Source of the DNA: Norana najaformis
Lineage: Eukaryota; Annelida; Clitellata; Crassiclitellata; Hormogastridae
DNA length: 64,000 bases
Direction: 5' to 3'
Assembly (NCBI GenBank): GCA_964023275.1
Contig: OZ029929.1
Span: 248,001-312,000 of the forward strand
Shown: in pieces, positions 1 to 11,584 of the stretch
Layout of the letters: the number at the start of each line of letters is the position of its first letter
Position numbering within the stretch: the stretch's first letter is position 1
The notes under the pieces: model-generated
Seen by the model: only the letters and a program-made list of their open reading frames with translations
Told to the model about the DNA's origin: nothing
The model's database searches: none
Translations under genes and position numbers: made by a program

Positions 1-100
1 CTCCCATGCCTCACATATTCGATGCATCCTTTCCACTGTTGTTTCTCCACCATGCTTGAACAACTCGGCTGGAACCTCATCCGGTGCTCTTGCCTCTAGC
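1..100 (-). mobile_element. RTE-like fragment in antisense, at the window edge
   Basis: The first 100 bases are close to the reverse complement of 1720-1830 in the RTE-like element, so another copy of the same family ends or continues here off the window. The two are in inverted orientation about 1.7 kb apart. Confidence 0.7.
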
Positions 101-1079
101 TTCTTCTTCTCGGAAGGATGTCTTGTAATTTCTCTGTCTCTTTGCCTGTGTCTCTCTGTCTGCCTGCCAACCTGCCTCCTGTCAACCTGTCTGACTGCCT
201 GTCTTTGTCTCTGTCTCTGTCTACCTGGCTGCCTTTCTCCCTGTCTGTATATATCTAGTGCACTCACTAACTCGTTCTTCTTTCCCCGATGTTCGTCCAT
301 TCCTTTGCCCATCATTCGTGCCTAGTGTCTGTCTGTTTCTCTGTCCATCTGCGTCTTTATCCTCCTCCACCGTCTTCTCTTTTCGTTCGGTCGTTCGTGT
401 TACCCACTGCAGATTAAAGACGCCTCGGTTGACAGATGGGCCGCTCCAGCCTCCTCTCTACAAAGGAACCTGCGCCGCCACCACAGCCCTCCCTCCTTCC
501 ACTCCTTCCCTCCCTCCCTCTCTTTTTGCCTCCATCGATGCCTGTGTCCATCCTTCTGTTTCAGCTTCCCTGCCTTCTTGGTTCCCTCCGTCTGTCGTCG
601 GTGGAGATGGGAGGCTGCAATGTCATCAGCCATCATCTTCAAATGTCTCCTCTGCTGCCTCTTCAACATCCGTTTCTAACCCTTCCGTCTCAATTTGCCC
701 CTAAGTGGAATTTTACGCGGTGTACATCCACACGCCTTATGTCTCCGATAGCATTATAACATTTATTATTATTGTTATTATTATTATTGTTTTTGTTATT
801 ATTATTATTATTATTATTATCTTGCAATTTTAATAAGTTATTTAAATAATGTCGGAAGTGCCATCTCCAGAGGGCTCAGAGCATTAGGGCAATGTTCTGG
901 AGAGACAGATGGCATTTCCTTGTTGGACAGTCACGGAAATCTTCTGGAACAGGTAAGAGGTCTCTAGCAGATCATGGGTTGCATCTGTTGTTCAGCTGTC
1001 CAATTCTGTGATGAACTTCAGACCTTCCTTGCTCCAGACACCGCTGGTCTCCACATTAATATTATTACCATTGGCACAG
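101..1079. other. Pyrimidine-rich TCTG/CTGC stretch, no gene
   Basis: From 101 to about 700 the plus strand is a degenerate TCTG/CTGC/TCCC low-complexity stretch that yields several false Cys/Leu/Ser-rich frames. (TTA)n follows at about 765-825. Positions 840-1075 resemble repeat DNA but I cannot place them. Confidence 0.6.
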
Positions 1080-3205
1080 ATTAAGCTTAGATTGACTAAA
1101 AAGAAGAAACTAGAACAGCCAAAAAGATTAAATCTGGAGGAGCTAAAAGGCTGAGAAGGCAGAAGTTTACAAAGTGGAAGTTAAAAATCGTTTTTAGGTA
1201 TTTTGAGGTTGTTAGAATTGGTCAAAGGAGAGAGAACCCTAGATGAGCTTTGGCAAGAGACCAAGACAATTCTACTTGATGTAGCAAAGAATGCAATGGG
1301 ATACAAGAAAGGTCAGAATCGCGCTATTCAAGGCAAAGGGAGAAGCCAAAACAAAAGACCCTAAACAGTACAGGGCGTTGAAAAGGGAAGCTGAGAGAAA
1401 GTTGAGAGAAGATAAACAAGTGCATCTTGAGGGTCTGTGTGAGGAGCTGAAGGGAGCAAATCGCAAGGGAAACGTGCGACATCTTTTCCAAACACTCAGG
1501 ACACTCACATGGAAATTTCAGCCTCGTTTGTTCTGCATCCAATCAACCTCAGATGAAACGATAACGGAGAATTCGAAAATTGCAGAGCAGTGTGGTGAGT
1601 ATACCTTGAAGCATTATAATTATATGATGACAGTGAGGTCAAATACATCGACAGACAGTATACACGCGGACCAGCTCCACTAAAATCTGAGGTGGCTCGT
1701 GCAATTGGCGAGACAGCTAGTGGCAAGAGCACCGGTCCAGATGAGGTCCAGCCGAATTGTTCAAGCATGGTGGAGAAACGACAGTGGAAAGGGTGCATCG
1801 AATATGTGAGGCATGGGAGACTGGAGAATGGACAGCAGATTGGACAAACTGAATTTTCGTTCCTCTTTCAAAGAAAGGCGATATAAGACAATGCACATAT
1901 TACTGGACAATAGCCTTGGTCCCGCATGCCAGTAAAATCATCCTAGAGATTATCCTGGGAGGGATTAGGATGAAGACAGAATCTGAGGTGGCAGATGAAC
2001 AAGCTGGATTTCGCAGAGGAATGGGAACACGAGATCAAGTCACAAATCTTAGAATCATCAAGCAGAAAACTAGAGAGAATCAGCAGTCCCTCTATCTGTG
2101 CTTTGTTGACTTTAAGAAGGCTTTTACTGTGTCTCACATGAGAAGCTCTGGGTGATCATGGATGATAGACATGGGTTACCCTATTCACATCGTCAACTTG
2201 CTTTCTGGACTCTACCGTAAACTGCAAGCTAAAGTGATAGCAGCTGGTTTACTATCACGAGTGGTTCCGTGTCAAGAAAGGGTTTCGACAGGGCTGTGTG
2301 ATCTCACTATAGCTATTCAACACCCTGGCATAGATGACCATGAGGGGAGCGCTGGACGGATATGTTGGTGGAATTCAAATAGGGAGGGAGAAGAGTTACA
2401 AATCTGCGATATACTGATGATAATGTACTATTGGGAATCTCGGAAGCAGAGCTACAGGAGATAGTGGATCGTATTGACTGGGCAAACAGAACCAGAGTCT
2501 GTTGATTAATGTGGACAAAACCAAGATCATGGTAACAAATGATACTACCTGCAACATCACAGTACCAGATAATCAACTTAAGTTGTTCCATATTTCCAGT
2601 TAGTAGTGTCTGTCTGACTCGGTTATAACAGAAGACTCTGAATGCAGTAAAGAAATTCGATCTAGACTGGCAAAAGGACAAGGTGTTGGGACAGCATTAA
2701 AGAATGTATCGAAAAGTCGCGGCATATTGCTTGCAAGAAAGATACGACTTTGAAAGTCTTGTATGGCCAGTTGCATAGTAGGCCCTATGGTTGTGAGAGC
2801 TGAGCCATAGAGAAAGTTGAAGAGGTAAGAATCAACGAATTTGAAATGAAATGTCTGCGGCAGATCCTTAAAGTACCGTGGACCGCCAAGAAGACAAAAG
2901 AGCGGGTCACAGAGACTGCAGGAGTAGAGAGGAGTCTGCTCGGATTAACCAAAAGACGAAGCTTTTATACTTCGGGCGTGTGCTACGAAAGAGTGGAGAA
3001 TGTCTAGAAAAGGTGATCATCAGTGGCACAATTCCTGGATCCCGAACTCTAGGAAGACCTAAGGTGACATGGATCGATAACTTAAAGTCGTGAACTATAT
3101 CGTTCGACCAGTTATTACAAAAGACGAGGGACAGAAGCAGATGGCACAAAATTGTCCGTGGTGCAACCAATCCTCGGCTCGAGGACGGTTGAAGCCAAGA
3201 CAAGA
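1080..3205 (+). mobile_element. RTE-like non-LTR retrotransposon, partial and multiply frameshifted
   Basis: Successive frames encode the pre-RT linker (about 1291-1683), RT blocks with EQAGFRRGMGTRDQ near 2000, VDFKKAF near 2107, a YTDDN-type version of the YxDD catalytic box near 2413, and a C-terminal region with LYGCESW-like and MKCLRQIL-like segments near 2760-2880. The order and motifs match RTE-type elements of the kind annotated as 'craniofacial development protein 2-like'. Several stops and frameshifts make it inactive. The 3' end runs to about 3205 with a short (AAGAC) tail, followed by a (TTA)n tract. The endonuclease part is missing. Confidence 0.8.
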
Positions 3206-3229
3206 CAATTATTATTGTTACTGTTATTG

Positions 3230-3247
3230 CTATTGTTGTTGTTGTTG

Positions 3248-3299
<52 letters not shown>

Positions 3300-3359
3300 A
3301 ACTACATGACCAAAGGAAACAATAACAGCAGTGTAGGTTGTATACTATAATGTTAGTGG

Positions 3360-3426
<67 letters not shown>

Positions 3427-3427
3427 A
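3230..3427. repeat. (TTA)n and (TGTC)n microsatellites
   Basis: TTG/TTA repeats at about 3232-3298 directly follow the 3' tail of the RTE-like element. A perfect (GTCT)n tract covers about 3361-3427. Confidence 0.95.
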
Positions 3428-4500
3428 TAGTGGGCGTGTCTGTGGGCTGTTTCTGATCCTCCAGTTTCTTCCGTGTCCCAAGGCGCCTAGGGTGCGATGT
3501 GGAGGGGCACGGTCTTACCGCCGTCACCCCAAAGACTCGGGGCAGAGGACAGAGGAGGCTTAGAGGGAGCAGGAGTCTGGTCACAATGGTCGTCGCCTTG
3601 TCAGCTGAAGGGGAGGAGGCTTAACAGGGAGATTGTCAGACGACACCCGCTAAATACCCCGTCGCCGTCGTTGTCGACTCCTCACCCTTTGACATAATTA
3701 ATTTAATGGACGGACTGAGATAGCGCTATATAAAGAACCGTCTCTCGCTGCTTTTAAATAGGACGACAATGGAGCCAGAGTATAGGGCGCACCTCTATGC
3801 CTGCCTGCCTGCCTGCCTGTCTGTCTGTCTGTCTGTCTGCCTGTCTGTCACACTTTGAGGCGTGTAATTGTCCTGTCAGTGGCTGATATGAAATTGTCCG
3901 CATCTCCACAGATCCTCCTCGGCTTCTTTTAAGAGCATCGTCCGTGCAACGGCCGACATCCTCCTCCTCCTTGTCCTCCTCCTTGTCCTCCTCCTTGTCC
4001 TCCTCCTTGTCCTCCTCCTTCTTCTCCTCCTCCTCCTCCTCCTCCTCCTTCTCCTCTGATCAACTGAGTCCGAGGGCAAACTTTCTTCTAAGACTCCAGC
4101 AGTCATCTCTACATCCATAGCAGACAATTGTCTGTGATTGCGACATTCCGTGATACAGATGACACTGTGCAGGTTCTAATTCGCTCTCATTACCAGACAG
4201 TATATGTGGTATGATATAGTAAACATTGCTATGCATTAGCCGCAATTGCTATGCTATATAGCAACGACTGCTATGATATAGCCATAAATGCTATGCTGAA
4301 TTTCTTTCGGCAGTGCATAATCCATCCAGTGGAATTTTGTTGTAGAACTCGTGCATTCTTTCGTTAACCCAGACACAAAGCCATCGGTTGATACTTTGTA
4401 CATCAGACGCCGGCGCTATAAAAATTGCTAATCATCTATCAAAGTGATACGACTGAAGGTAGGTTGAATGTTCGCTTACTAATATCTGCTATTATTAAGT
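3428..4500. other. Intergenic: low-complexity CTGC/GTCT and CTCCTT tracts, no gene seen
   Basis: (CTGC/GTCT)n lies at about 3800-3850, and a polypyrimidine CTCCTTGTC/CTC tract at 3958-4055. The rest is unique-looking DNA with no convincing ORF. Confidence 0.6.
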
Positions 4501-4690
4501 CTTGTCTTGTCTTGTCTTCAACCGTCCTCGAGCCGAGGATTGGCGCCACCACGGACAATTTTGTGCCATCTGCTTCTGTCCCTTGTCTCCAGTAATAACG
4601 ATAATTCAGTCCATGACTTTATGTTATCGATCCATGTCATCTTGGGTCTTCCCCGATCTCGGGATCCAGGAATTGTGCCTTGGATGACAT
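4500..4690 (-). mobile_element. RTE-like 3' end fragment
   Basis: A reverse-complement copy of the RTE-like 3' end, starting at its (AAGAC)n tail (read as GTCTT on the plus strand at 4500-4515). Related copies lie at 3010-3205, 11585-11800, 34010-34245 and 40820-41000. Confidence 0.75.
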
Positions 4691-4699
4691 GATATCTTT

Positions 4700-6340
4700 C
4701 TCTAAGTAGTCTCCACTCTTACGTAGAGAGTAGAGTGGAACTATACCGCGTGTGGAATACAGTCTGCAGACGCGCTTTTTATTTCTGTGCATCTCGATGC
4801 ATCACTGGGATATATACAGCATCTGCTGCTGCAACAGCAATATTCTTCAGCGAATGCACTGATATGCAGCTGTCGAGTTCAAATGCAACAATTCCATCAT
4901 TTTAAGTAGATCTATGCAGACTATTCGTTGTTATGAATACGAACACTGAACTGCTTGTCTGGCTATATATGTATAGACATCCACAGACGTATTTATTTAG
5001 TGAATATAATACATCCATAGACCTATGCATTAGCATAAACTTGAACTGTGGTGCATCTAGGCACGGAATATATTTGCTATATGCTATAGATGAGATTTCA
5101 TTTCAATTCATGTGCATTTAGTTGCAAATTATATGGGATATACCGAGTAAATAGACTGCAGCAGCTATTTTGCGTCTTCGTTTAGGTTTTACTAAATTTG
5201 CCCAAACATCGTTAGCTCGGTGTATGATGGAGAACTAATATTCTATAAGTTAAAAAACAATTAAAACGTGGGATTTAGCTCTAGAACATTTTCTGCTTCA
5301 TCCTATATTATATATAATACTCGTAAACACGCAGCACCCGGACTATTTCTTAGGACAAAAGACGTTATATAAATAAGTGATCCGTGCACTCAATTGGAAT
5401 GGTCGTGTCTGATGTTAGGTGTCTAATCGAGCTGATGATGAAATGCACGTCGCTGCTTTGTCACACGCGGTGTCATCTTGCAGAGTGAATCTCGCGCATC
5501 CATTCATGCATGTCTGGGCATATATATTGAAAGCTCTCTCTGCATATCTCTCTTTTTGTCTGTCTGTCTGTATCTATCTGTCTGTCTGTCTATCTATCCT
5601 TCCATCAATCCATCCATCCATTCATCCATCAATCCATCCCTATATCACAGTAAAAAACAGATGGTTTGACTGACGAATTGAAGAGACATTTTAATTTAAA
5701 TCAATCCTGTCAACGCACTGGCCTATATATATACTATGAATTACTCATTGCGATGATCAAATCCGTCATCTTCTCCGATGAACTCTGACCTACTACTGCA
5801 TATACTAATCATTCATGTAGCGCCAGTTAGATTGAGAAATGAACGAAAAGTGATTGACAGTGACTGCGCTGAATTCTTTCGTGTCGCTGAGTGCAGAGCT
5901 TAACTGTGAACAGTTTCCGATGAAGAGGGCAACGCGTGCAGAATGAAATCTCTCGTCTAGAAGATACACGTACATGTGTATACACTGTAGCACGATCCCA
6001 CATCAAGAACTCATGTATATTGTGGCCTGTGTATAGTTTAGAGTCTGATAATAACAGACATTACGGTACGGTAGCGCATGACATCTGCAGATGTCTGGTA
6101 TACGGAAGAAGAATCCAAATGCAGACAATCGAGTGAACCACAGTCAGACAATTAGTCCGGAAGCCATTAAATTCGTGGGAATCAGACACTTGTGTGCATA
6201 AGTCGGCGCAGAACTACATCCTGCCGGACACGCCGTGTGCTTTGCTTTCGCGAGAGGCCACACTAGATTCGCAAAGCGCAGTGGACCGTGGATATGAAGT
6301 GCTGGATATGCTTGAGTGAGTTCGACGCCGGAAGTAACGT
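4700..6340. other. Downstream of Six3/6: AT-rich intergenic or 3' UTR, no further gene
   Basis: AT-rich DNA with a (TCTG/ATCC)n tract at about 5555-5640 and no convincing coding region. If exon 2 of Six3/6 is right, part of 5000-6344 would be 3' UTR; a minus-strand AATAAA occurs near 4990. Confidence 0.45.
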
Positions 6341-6344
6341 TTTT

Positions 6345-6732
6345 CTAAGGATAGGTGCGAAATCCGATGGCTGATGCTGCAGAGGCTGTGCATGATGATG
6401 CTAGGCTCGACCTCTGCTTCCTCGAGTCTCGCATGGCTGCGTCGTCATCATCGATATCGTCGTCATCATCATCGTCGCTCGTGCAGCTCGGTGTATCGTC
6501 GATGTCAATGTCTGGCGAATCCGGTGAAGCGTGACGGTGGTTCCGATCGAATTCGTCCATCGTTGGTGACGGAGTGGACCGAGCGCAGACGCTGTTGCTG
6601 AGGCAGACGGACGACGATGATGATGCTCCTCCTGCTCCTCCAACTGCTGCGCTTGCAGAGGCGCTCGAAGATGGAAGAGATAGATGAGCGCGTGATGTCG
6701 CTAACATCGATGAATTTTGACGATGCAGGAGT
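6345..6732 (-). CDS. Six3/6: Six3/6 coding exon 2 (C-terminal tail and stop)
   Basis: A polypyrimidine-bearing acceptor (TTTCCATTGTAG, AG at 6734-6733) opens an exon whose first base completes the split Arg codon of exon 1 (AG|A). The joined protein reads KNR then LLHRQ, close to the KNR-LQHQ join of vertebrate SIX3. Exon lengths 668 + 388 = 1056 nt give 351 residues with no stop until TAG at 6345. The tail is Ser/Ala/Gly-rich, then SPDSPDIDIDD and a run of Asp at about residues 309-320; an acidic Ser/Asp tail is common in invertebrate Six3/6. This makes a 14.7 kb intron (6733-21451). The link is an inference from phase, orientation and the short join motif; an RNA read across the junction would prove it. 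Alternatively it is a chance acidic ORF. Confidence 0.7.
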
Positions 6733-6919
6733 CTACAATGGAAACGTCATCAGGACAAAACTATAGAGCAGATTCACCTCTGAAACCATTTCGCCTTTAA
6801 TAAAAGGTCATTCGTCGTAAAAAATATGTGTTGCATTGCCGTATATGTTGAACGGGAAATCTATGTAACAAAATGTTTAGACCTGAATGACGTCAGAACT
6901 GCATAGGCAGTAAATTTCA

Positions 6920-7110
6920 AAGTTTTCGTAATCGTAATCATAAACTCGAGATTTCTACAGCGCCCAACGAAAGCTGAGTCGCGAGAATCAGCTTATTCAC
7001 AGGCACTAAGTCCAAACAAAATCCATATGCAAGAAGGGTTCGATTCCAGGTCAAGATCCAAGAGTCAGGCAGAAAGGCAGTCAGACGACTACGGTAGGTG
7101 ATGTTTGAAA
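6920..7110 (-). mobile_element. CR1/L2-like 3' UTR fragment (dispersed family A)
   Basis: It begins with a GTAATC-repeat tail and continues as the AACTCGAGATTTCTACAGCG block that recurs at 35705-35850, 36405-36595, 50085-50275 and 53398-53520 (same orientation) and 45090-45250 (opposite). The copy at 36405 is contiguous with an RT-coding element, which identifies the family as 3' ends of a CR1/L2-like retrotransposon. Confidence 0.65.
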
Positions 7111-7149
7111 TTGGATAGCTTTGGACCGATCTCTGAAAACACCCGAGAA

Positions 7150-7178
7150 CTAAACACTGTCATTTTTGTTGTTGTTAC

Positions 7179-7227
<49 letters not shown>

Positions 7228-7860
7228 TATTATTATTATTATTATTACGAACAATTTTTAACGCGCTCAAAGTCAAACGGAAATGCGAATCGGAGGCGCG
7301 GTTATACAGTCGCCAGTTAAAAAGAGTTAGATATCCAGCTGCTTAAAAGTCAGTGAGACATGGTGAGTTTTCAGGCGTTTCTTAAAGCAAGAAAAGGAGT
7401 TCAAACTTCGGAGAAACATTGGTAGACGGTTCCATTACTTCCGGGCAGCGGTGTGGAATGCCGGAGAGCCCAGGACAGTTCTGCATCGTGGCTCAACCAA
7501 AGGACTCGTAACTCAAGATCGTAGGCTGCGGGGAGGGATGTAAGGAGCGACTAAAGACTGAAGGTAGTTAGGAGTGCTCATGGTAAGAGCTTATCAGTCA
7601 TACAAGCTAGTTTAAATCTTATCCGGAATTCCGTAGGAAGCCAGTGCAGCTGGCTTAACAGCGCTAAGGAATTTGTGCGAGGAGGTGCACGCAGCACCAC
7701 ACGAGCCAGGGAATTTTGAATGCGTTGAAGTTTTAGTTTTTTGAGTTCAAGATTTGAGATACCGGTAAAAACCGAGTTGGCATAATCAAGGGAGAACAGA
7801 CCAGAGAACAAGCAACAGTTTTCTATAGTCTGCTCTCCCCTTGATTAAGCCAACTAATAA
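7150..7860 (-). mobile_element. CR1/L2-like retrotransposon, 5'-truncated, with (ATA)n tail
   Basis: The minus-strand frame at 7578-7811 encodes LDYANSVFTGISNLELKKL, then LQRIQNSLARVV and a LSQLHWLPTEFRIRFK block, the conserved C-terminal region of CR1/L2-type polyproteins. The 3' UTR runs to a (TAA)n tract at about 7165-7246, in the position of a microsatellite 3' tail. It is truncated at about 7860. Confidence 0.8.
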
Positions 7861-7916
7861 ACTACATATAAGACAAATTTTAAACTGCGTTATGTGCTTG
7901 TTATGTGTAATAAATG

Positions 7917-8115
7917 CAACATCGGTGTAATATGCTAATCAACATCGGTGTAATATGCTAACAACATCGGTGTAATATGCTAATCAACATCGGTGTAATA
8001 TGCTAATCAACATCGGTGTAATATGCTAATCAACATCGGTGTAATATGCTAATCAACATCGGTGTAATATGCTAATCAACATCGGTGTAATATGCTAATC
8101 AACATCGGTGTAATC
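7917..8115. repeat. 23-bp tandem repeat, about nine copies
   Basis: The unit AACATCGGTGTAATATGCTAATC (shown in part: AACATCGGTGTAATATGC) repeats with almost no divergence; one unit is shorter and the last ends ATCATGCTG. The near-identity points to recent expansion. It lies inside the Six3/6 intron. Confidence 0.95.
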
Positions 8116-8170
8116 ATGCTGATCTTTTTAGAGGTCTTTAACTAGCAAACACACTGCGACTTGGTCTAAG

Positions 8171-8171
<1 letters not shown>

Positions 8172-8240
<69 letters not shown>
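8172..8240. repeat. (TA)n microsatellite
   Basis: Uninterrupted alternating TA for about 68 bp. Further TA tracts are at 13824-13861 and 19150-19206. Confidence 0.98.
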
Positions 8241-8242
<2 letters not shown>

Positions 8243-8910
8243 TATTTTCTGCGGATAATAATAGAATACATTTCCTAACCTAATAGTGGAACATATAGTT
8301 CCTAGCCTAATAATGGAACATACGGTTCCTATATAGCCTAATATTCCTAACGCAATAAAGCAATATATAGTTCCTAACCTTATAACAGGACATATAGTTC
8401 CTTATAACCTAATAATAGGACATATAGTTCCTAACTTAATAATGAGACATTTAGTTCCTAACCTGTGCAGCTATACCATTTTTGAAGCAATACATATTCC
8501 AACAGAAAATATCAAAGTTTGGATAAAATTGACTTGCACTCAAGGTCATCAAGTTCACGTATCGATATCAATTTTAATATTAATACTAATATTAATATCA
8601 ATTGCTAATCGCCGAAACTGATCTGAATTTCATCTGCGGACGACGATGACTCAAATATACATGTTCTATATATATATATATATATATACATATGTAATAT
8701 ACTGTATATATATTATATTTATATTATACTCAGTCGTCATTGGAGCAGATATTTGCGAGGAAATGGATCTAATATCACAGTCAAATGGATTGACTATTTG
8801 CCCTCTGTATGTCTAAATGATGACCGACCGCCATATGTGCGTCATTCCATCTGTGGTTGGATGCAGCGACTGACTACATGTGAATGTCTCTAACTGAAGC
8901 CGATTTGCCT

Positions 8911-9270
8911 TCATTGCTGCAGCGGCAATTGACTCGTATTATGATGCTCTTCATTCCTCGACTTCGCATCATTTAGGCCGTCGGATGTAATTACACGCAG
9001 CTCACACGATTCCATATCATAGACGCACATATAACGCATTATGCATCGATATATCAGCCACTTGATAGCGAATCTATGCAACTCTGCACGGGACTTTTTA
9101 CAAGCAATAACACTGGCCAACACATAATTTGTTGCTTCAAATGTTAGAACTGTTTCTGGGTATATTTGACCTGCTGATTCCAGAAAAGGCACCAGTTTTC
9201 TCCCAGCAGGTCTAGTTTTCGAGATATAGAACATTATGCCATATACCAGTCCTTGCCTCTGCTCGCCCAT
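8911..9270 (-). CDS. Hypothetical 119-codon ORF downstream of the 567-codon ORF
   Basis: An open frame on the same strand, 156 bp past the stop of the 567-codon ORF. It has mixed, non-repetitive composition with several Cys, but I recognise no domain. It may be the 3' part of the same mobile element, a decayed exon, or chance. Confidence 0.25.
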   Translation of the reverse strand: MGEQRQGLVYGIMFYISKTRPAGRKLVPFLESAGQIYPETVLTFEATNYVLASVIACKKSRAELHRFAIKWLIYRCIMRYMCVYDMESCELRVITSDGLNDAKSRNEEHHNTSQLPLQQ

Positions 9271-9426
9271 AAAACATAAGGCTATAGCTATAATTATGTA
9301 GTGCTCAATTTATTATGTGATACACTAAATAAACATAATAATACAAATACTTAAAAGAAAATGGTAGTACCTGAAACTGTACTTATATGATACCAAACAG
9401 AACAAGTTTGTTATAAAAATTTCAAG

Positions 9427-11130
9427 TCATTCGACACCGAAGAAGCTCCTTTTGTACGATTTCCGAGTGTGGCATCTGCCGGAACAATCGCGCATAATAT
9501 TCCAGCAATAGTCTGCCATCATGTGTGCATCCCATCTTCCTTGATATCGATTTTCCATTGTTTTGATGTCTTGGTGAAATCTTTCACCTTGCTCTTCGCT
9601 GAAGTCACCAAGATTCTCTGGAAAGCGATCTAAGTGACTGTGGAGATAATGGACTTTAATGCTCATGTTGCAGCCAAGCTTGTTGAAATGAAGAAGCATA
9701 TCCTCTACTAGTTGTGCATAATTGTCTGCCTTCTTGTTGCCAAGAAAATTTTTAGTTACAAGAACAAAGGAAGACCAGGCACAAGATTCGATTTCATTCA
9801 CTGATGGTATGAAAAGTGGGTCATTCATAAGTTGCCTGATCTGTGGACCATCGAGGATTCCAGCCTTCAATTTTTCCATTGTAATTCCTGGTAACTTGTG
9901 TACTATGTATTCGAAGCATGAACCTTCTTTATTCAAAGCCCTGACAAATTGTTTCATCAGGCCTAGCTTTATATGTAGTGGTGGCAGTATGATCCTATCT
10001 CGTGCCACCAAAGATTCCTTGATTACATTTTGAGCTCCAACCACCATGTCTTTCCTCGAAGGCCAATCTTTTCTTGTCCAATGTTCATGCTTGGCTCTAC
10101 TGTCCCAAATACACAAAAAGCAGGGATACTTTGTGTAGCCACTTTGTTGACCAAGGAGGAAATTTACCATCTTCAAGTCTACACAAATTACCCATTGATG
10201 TTCTTTGTATTTTATCTTTTCCAGTACCAAAGAGATGGCATTGTACTCTTCTTTCATCCTGGTGGAGTGACCGATTGGAATAGAACCAAATTTGTTGCCG
10301 TTATTTAAAAGCACACATTTCAGACTACGTTTTGAACTGTCGATAAAAAGACGCCACTCATCTGGGCTGTAATCCGACAGACCAATTTTCTTCAATAAGT
10401 TGCTGATGTCATTACAGAATACTAGGTTGTTGTCTTCGGTAAAGAATGGCAGCAAATCCTTTTCTCTGTTTCTATAAATTGTAATTTTCGTTCCAGGCTG
10501 AAGTGCATTCTTTTCCTTTAGTCTGGACGCAAGCAATTCAGAGGACTCTTTGGAAAGATTTAAGTCCCTGATCAGATCACTCAACTCTTTTTGGTCAAAA
10601 TGTTCACTGTGTGAAGTTGATTGGAAATCACTGTCACTGCCCCCACTTTCTTCACTTTCGTCATCTTGTCCGATATTGGACATGCAAGTCTCATCGTCTG
10701 AGAGCTGAGGTAGTTCGCGAAAAGGTGGAACTGGTACAATATCCGAATGCGGAACAGGTCTCCTGGCTGAAGGTATATCAGGGTAAGACAACTTGTGACG
10801 ATTATTTCGATTGATGCCTATGATATTAACCATACAAAAGTAACAGTCGTCGAAGTGGTTTATCTGTTCCCTCCAAACCATCGGTACACCAAATTTCAGG
10901 CAGCTTCTCTTTCCAATTGTCCAGTGGCGCAATTGTTCAATACAAGTTTTGCATACTGTATGAGGAGCCCATTGCTTATCTTGATCTCCAAGTTTGACAC
11001 CAAAATAACCTACATATGCTCTTTTTACAAACTCAGAAATCGGTTTCCTGTTTGCTTTTAGTGTGTATTCCCCACAAATGTAGCAGAATATGTCTGGATG
11101 GTTAATGCAGCTCCGTCTGGAAGTAGCCAT
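9427..11130 (-). CDS. Intact 567-codon ORF of an uncharacterised transposase-like family, inside the Six3/6 intron
   Basis: A single uninterrupted reading frame in a region where most other element ORFs are broken. The N-terminus has three Cys pairs (C16/C19, C60/C63, C96/C99), which look like a zinc-binding module, followed by an acidic Ser/Asp linker. The C-terminal half has conserved-looking blocks: VICVDLKMVNFLLG (Asp 318), a PCFLC zinc pair (C337/C340) with H348/H350, LPPLHIKLG (His 386), and HSHLDRFPENLGDFSEEQGERF (Asp 501, Glu 512-516). The Asp...His...Glu layout recalls RNase H-fold transposases, but no named superfamily can be assigned. I recall similar proteins as multi-copy 'uncharacterized' entries in invertebrates. 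A minus-strand TATATAAA at 11287-11294 lies about 160 bp upstream of the ATG. No terminal repeats were found. Confidence 0.75.
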   Translation of the reverse strand: MATSRRSCINHPDIFCYICGEYTLKANRKPISEFVKRAYVGYFGVKLGDQDKQWAPHTVCKTCIEQLRHWTIGKRSCLKFGVPMVWREQINHFDDCYFCMVNIIGINRNNRHKLSYPDIPSARRPVPHSDIVPVPPFRELPQLSDDETCMSNIGQDDESEESGGSDSDFQSTSHSEHFDQKELSDLIRDLNLSKESSELLASRLKEKNALQPGTKITIYRNREKDLLPFFTEDNNLVFCNDISNLLKKIGLSDYSPDEWRLFIDSSKRSLKCVLLNNGNKFGSIPIGHSTRMKEEYNAISLVLEKIKYKEHQWVICVDLKMVNFLLGQQSGYTKYPCFLCIWDSRAKHEHWTRKDWPSRKDMVVGAQNVIKESLVARDRIILPPLHIKLGLMKQFVRALNKEGSCFEYIVHKLPGITMEKLKAGILDGPQIRQLMNDPLFIPSVNEIESCAWSSFVLVTKNFLGNKKADNYAQLVEDMLLHFNKLGCNMSIKVHYLHSHLDRFPENLGDFSEEQGERFHQDIKTMENRYQGRWDAHMMADYCWNIMRDCSGRCHTRKSYKRSFFGVE

Positions 11131-11584
11131 AACCTTAAGGATGTTCGCATCTGCGGAATTAAATGACTAACCTAAAAAATAGTAAGAACATGTAGTTATT
11201 TAATGCTCACATTCACAGATTGTTCTTGCGACCAACTCTTAATATGCCCTAAGACGACTGCGGCTGCTCTAGCTTTCAGGAGGCGGTTTATATAGGCTAT
11301 AAATACTGACTTCAGCATAATCTATTTACATAGTTCGAAACCATGAAACGCTGTATAAGCACAAATAAATTCTAAATGAGGCCATGAATTTAGTGCTGAG
11401 TAAGCTGTAGGCTACGGAATAGTTATTTCGTTGAATCAGCAATATCTCAGCACGCGGCAAGATATGCTGATTTTACATTATAAGGATGTAGGCATTATAT
11501 GAATCAGCAAGCAATAATAATAAATAATATCGGTCGACAAGGTTGACATGGACTCTAGACATTTTGTGTGCGTATACAGTCACT

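Noticed and set aside
6665-6690. Alternative Six3/6 exon 2 acceptor at CTTCCATCTTCGAG
   Set aside because: It is a fair acceptor in the right frame but would change the conserved Arg of KNR to Ser; the acceptor at 6733 gives Arg and the LxH(R)Q continuation.
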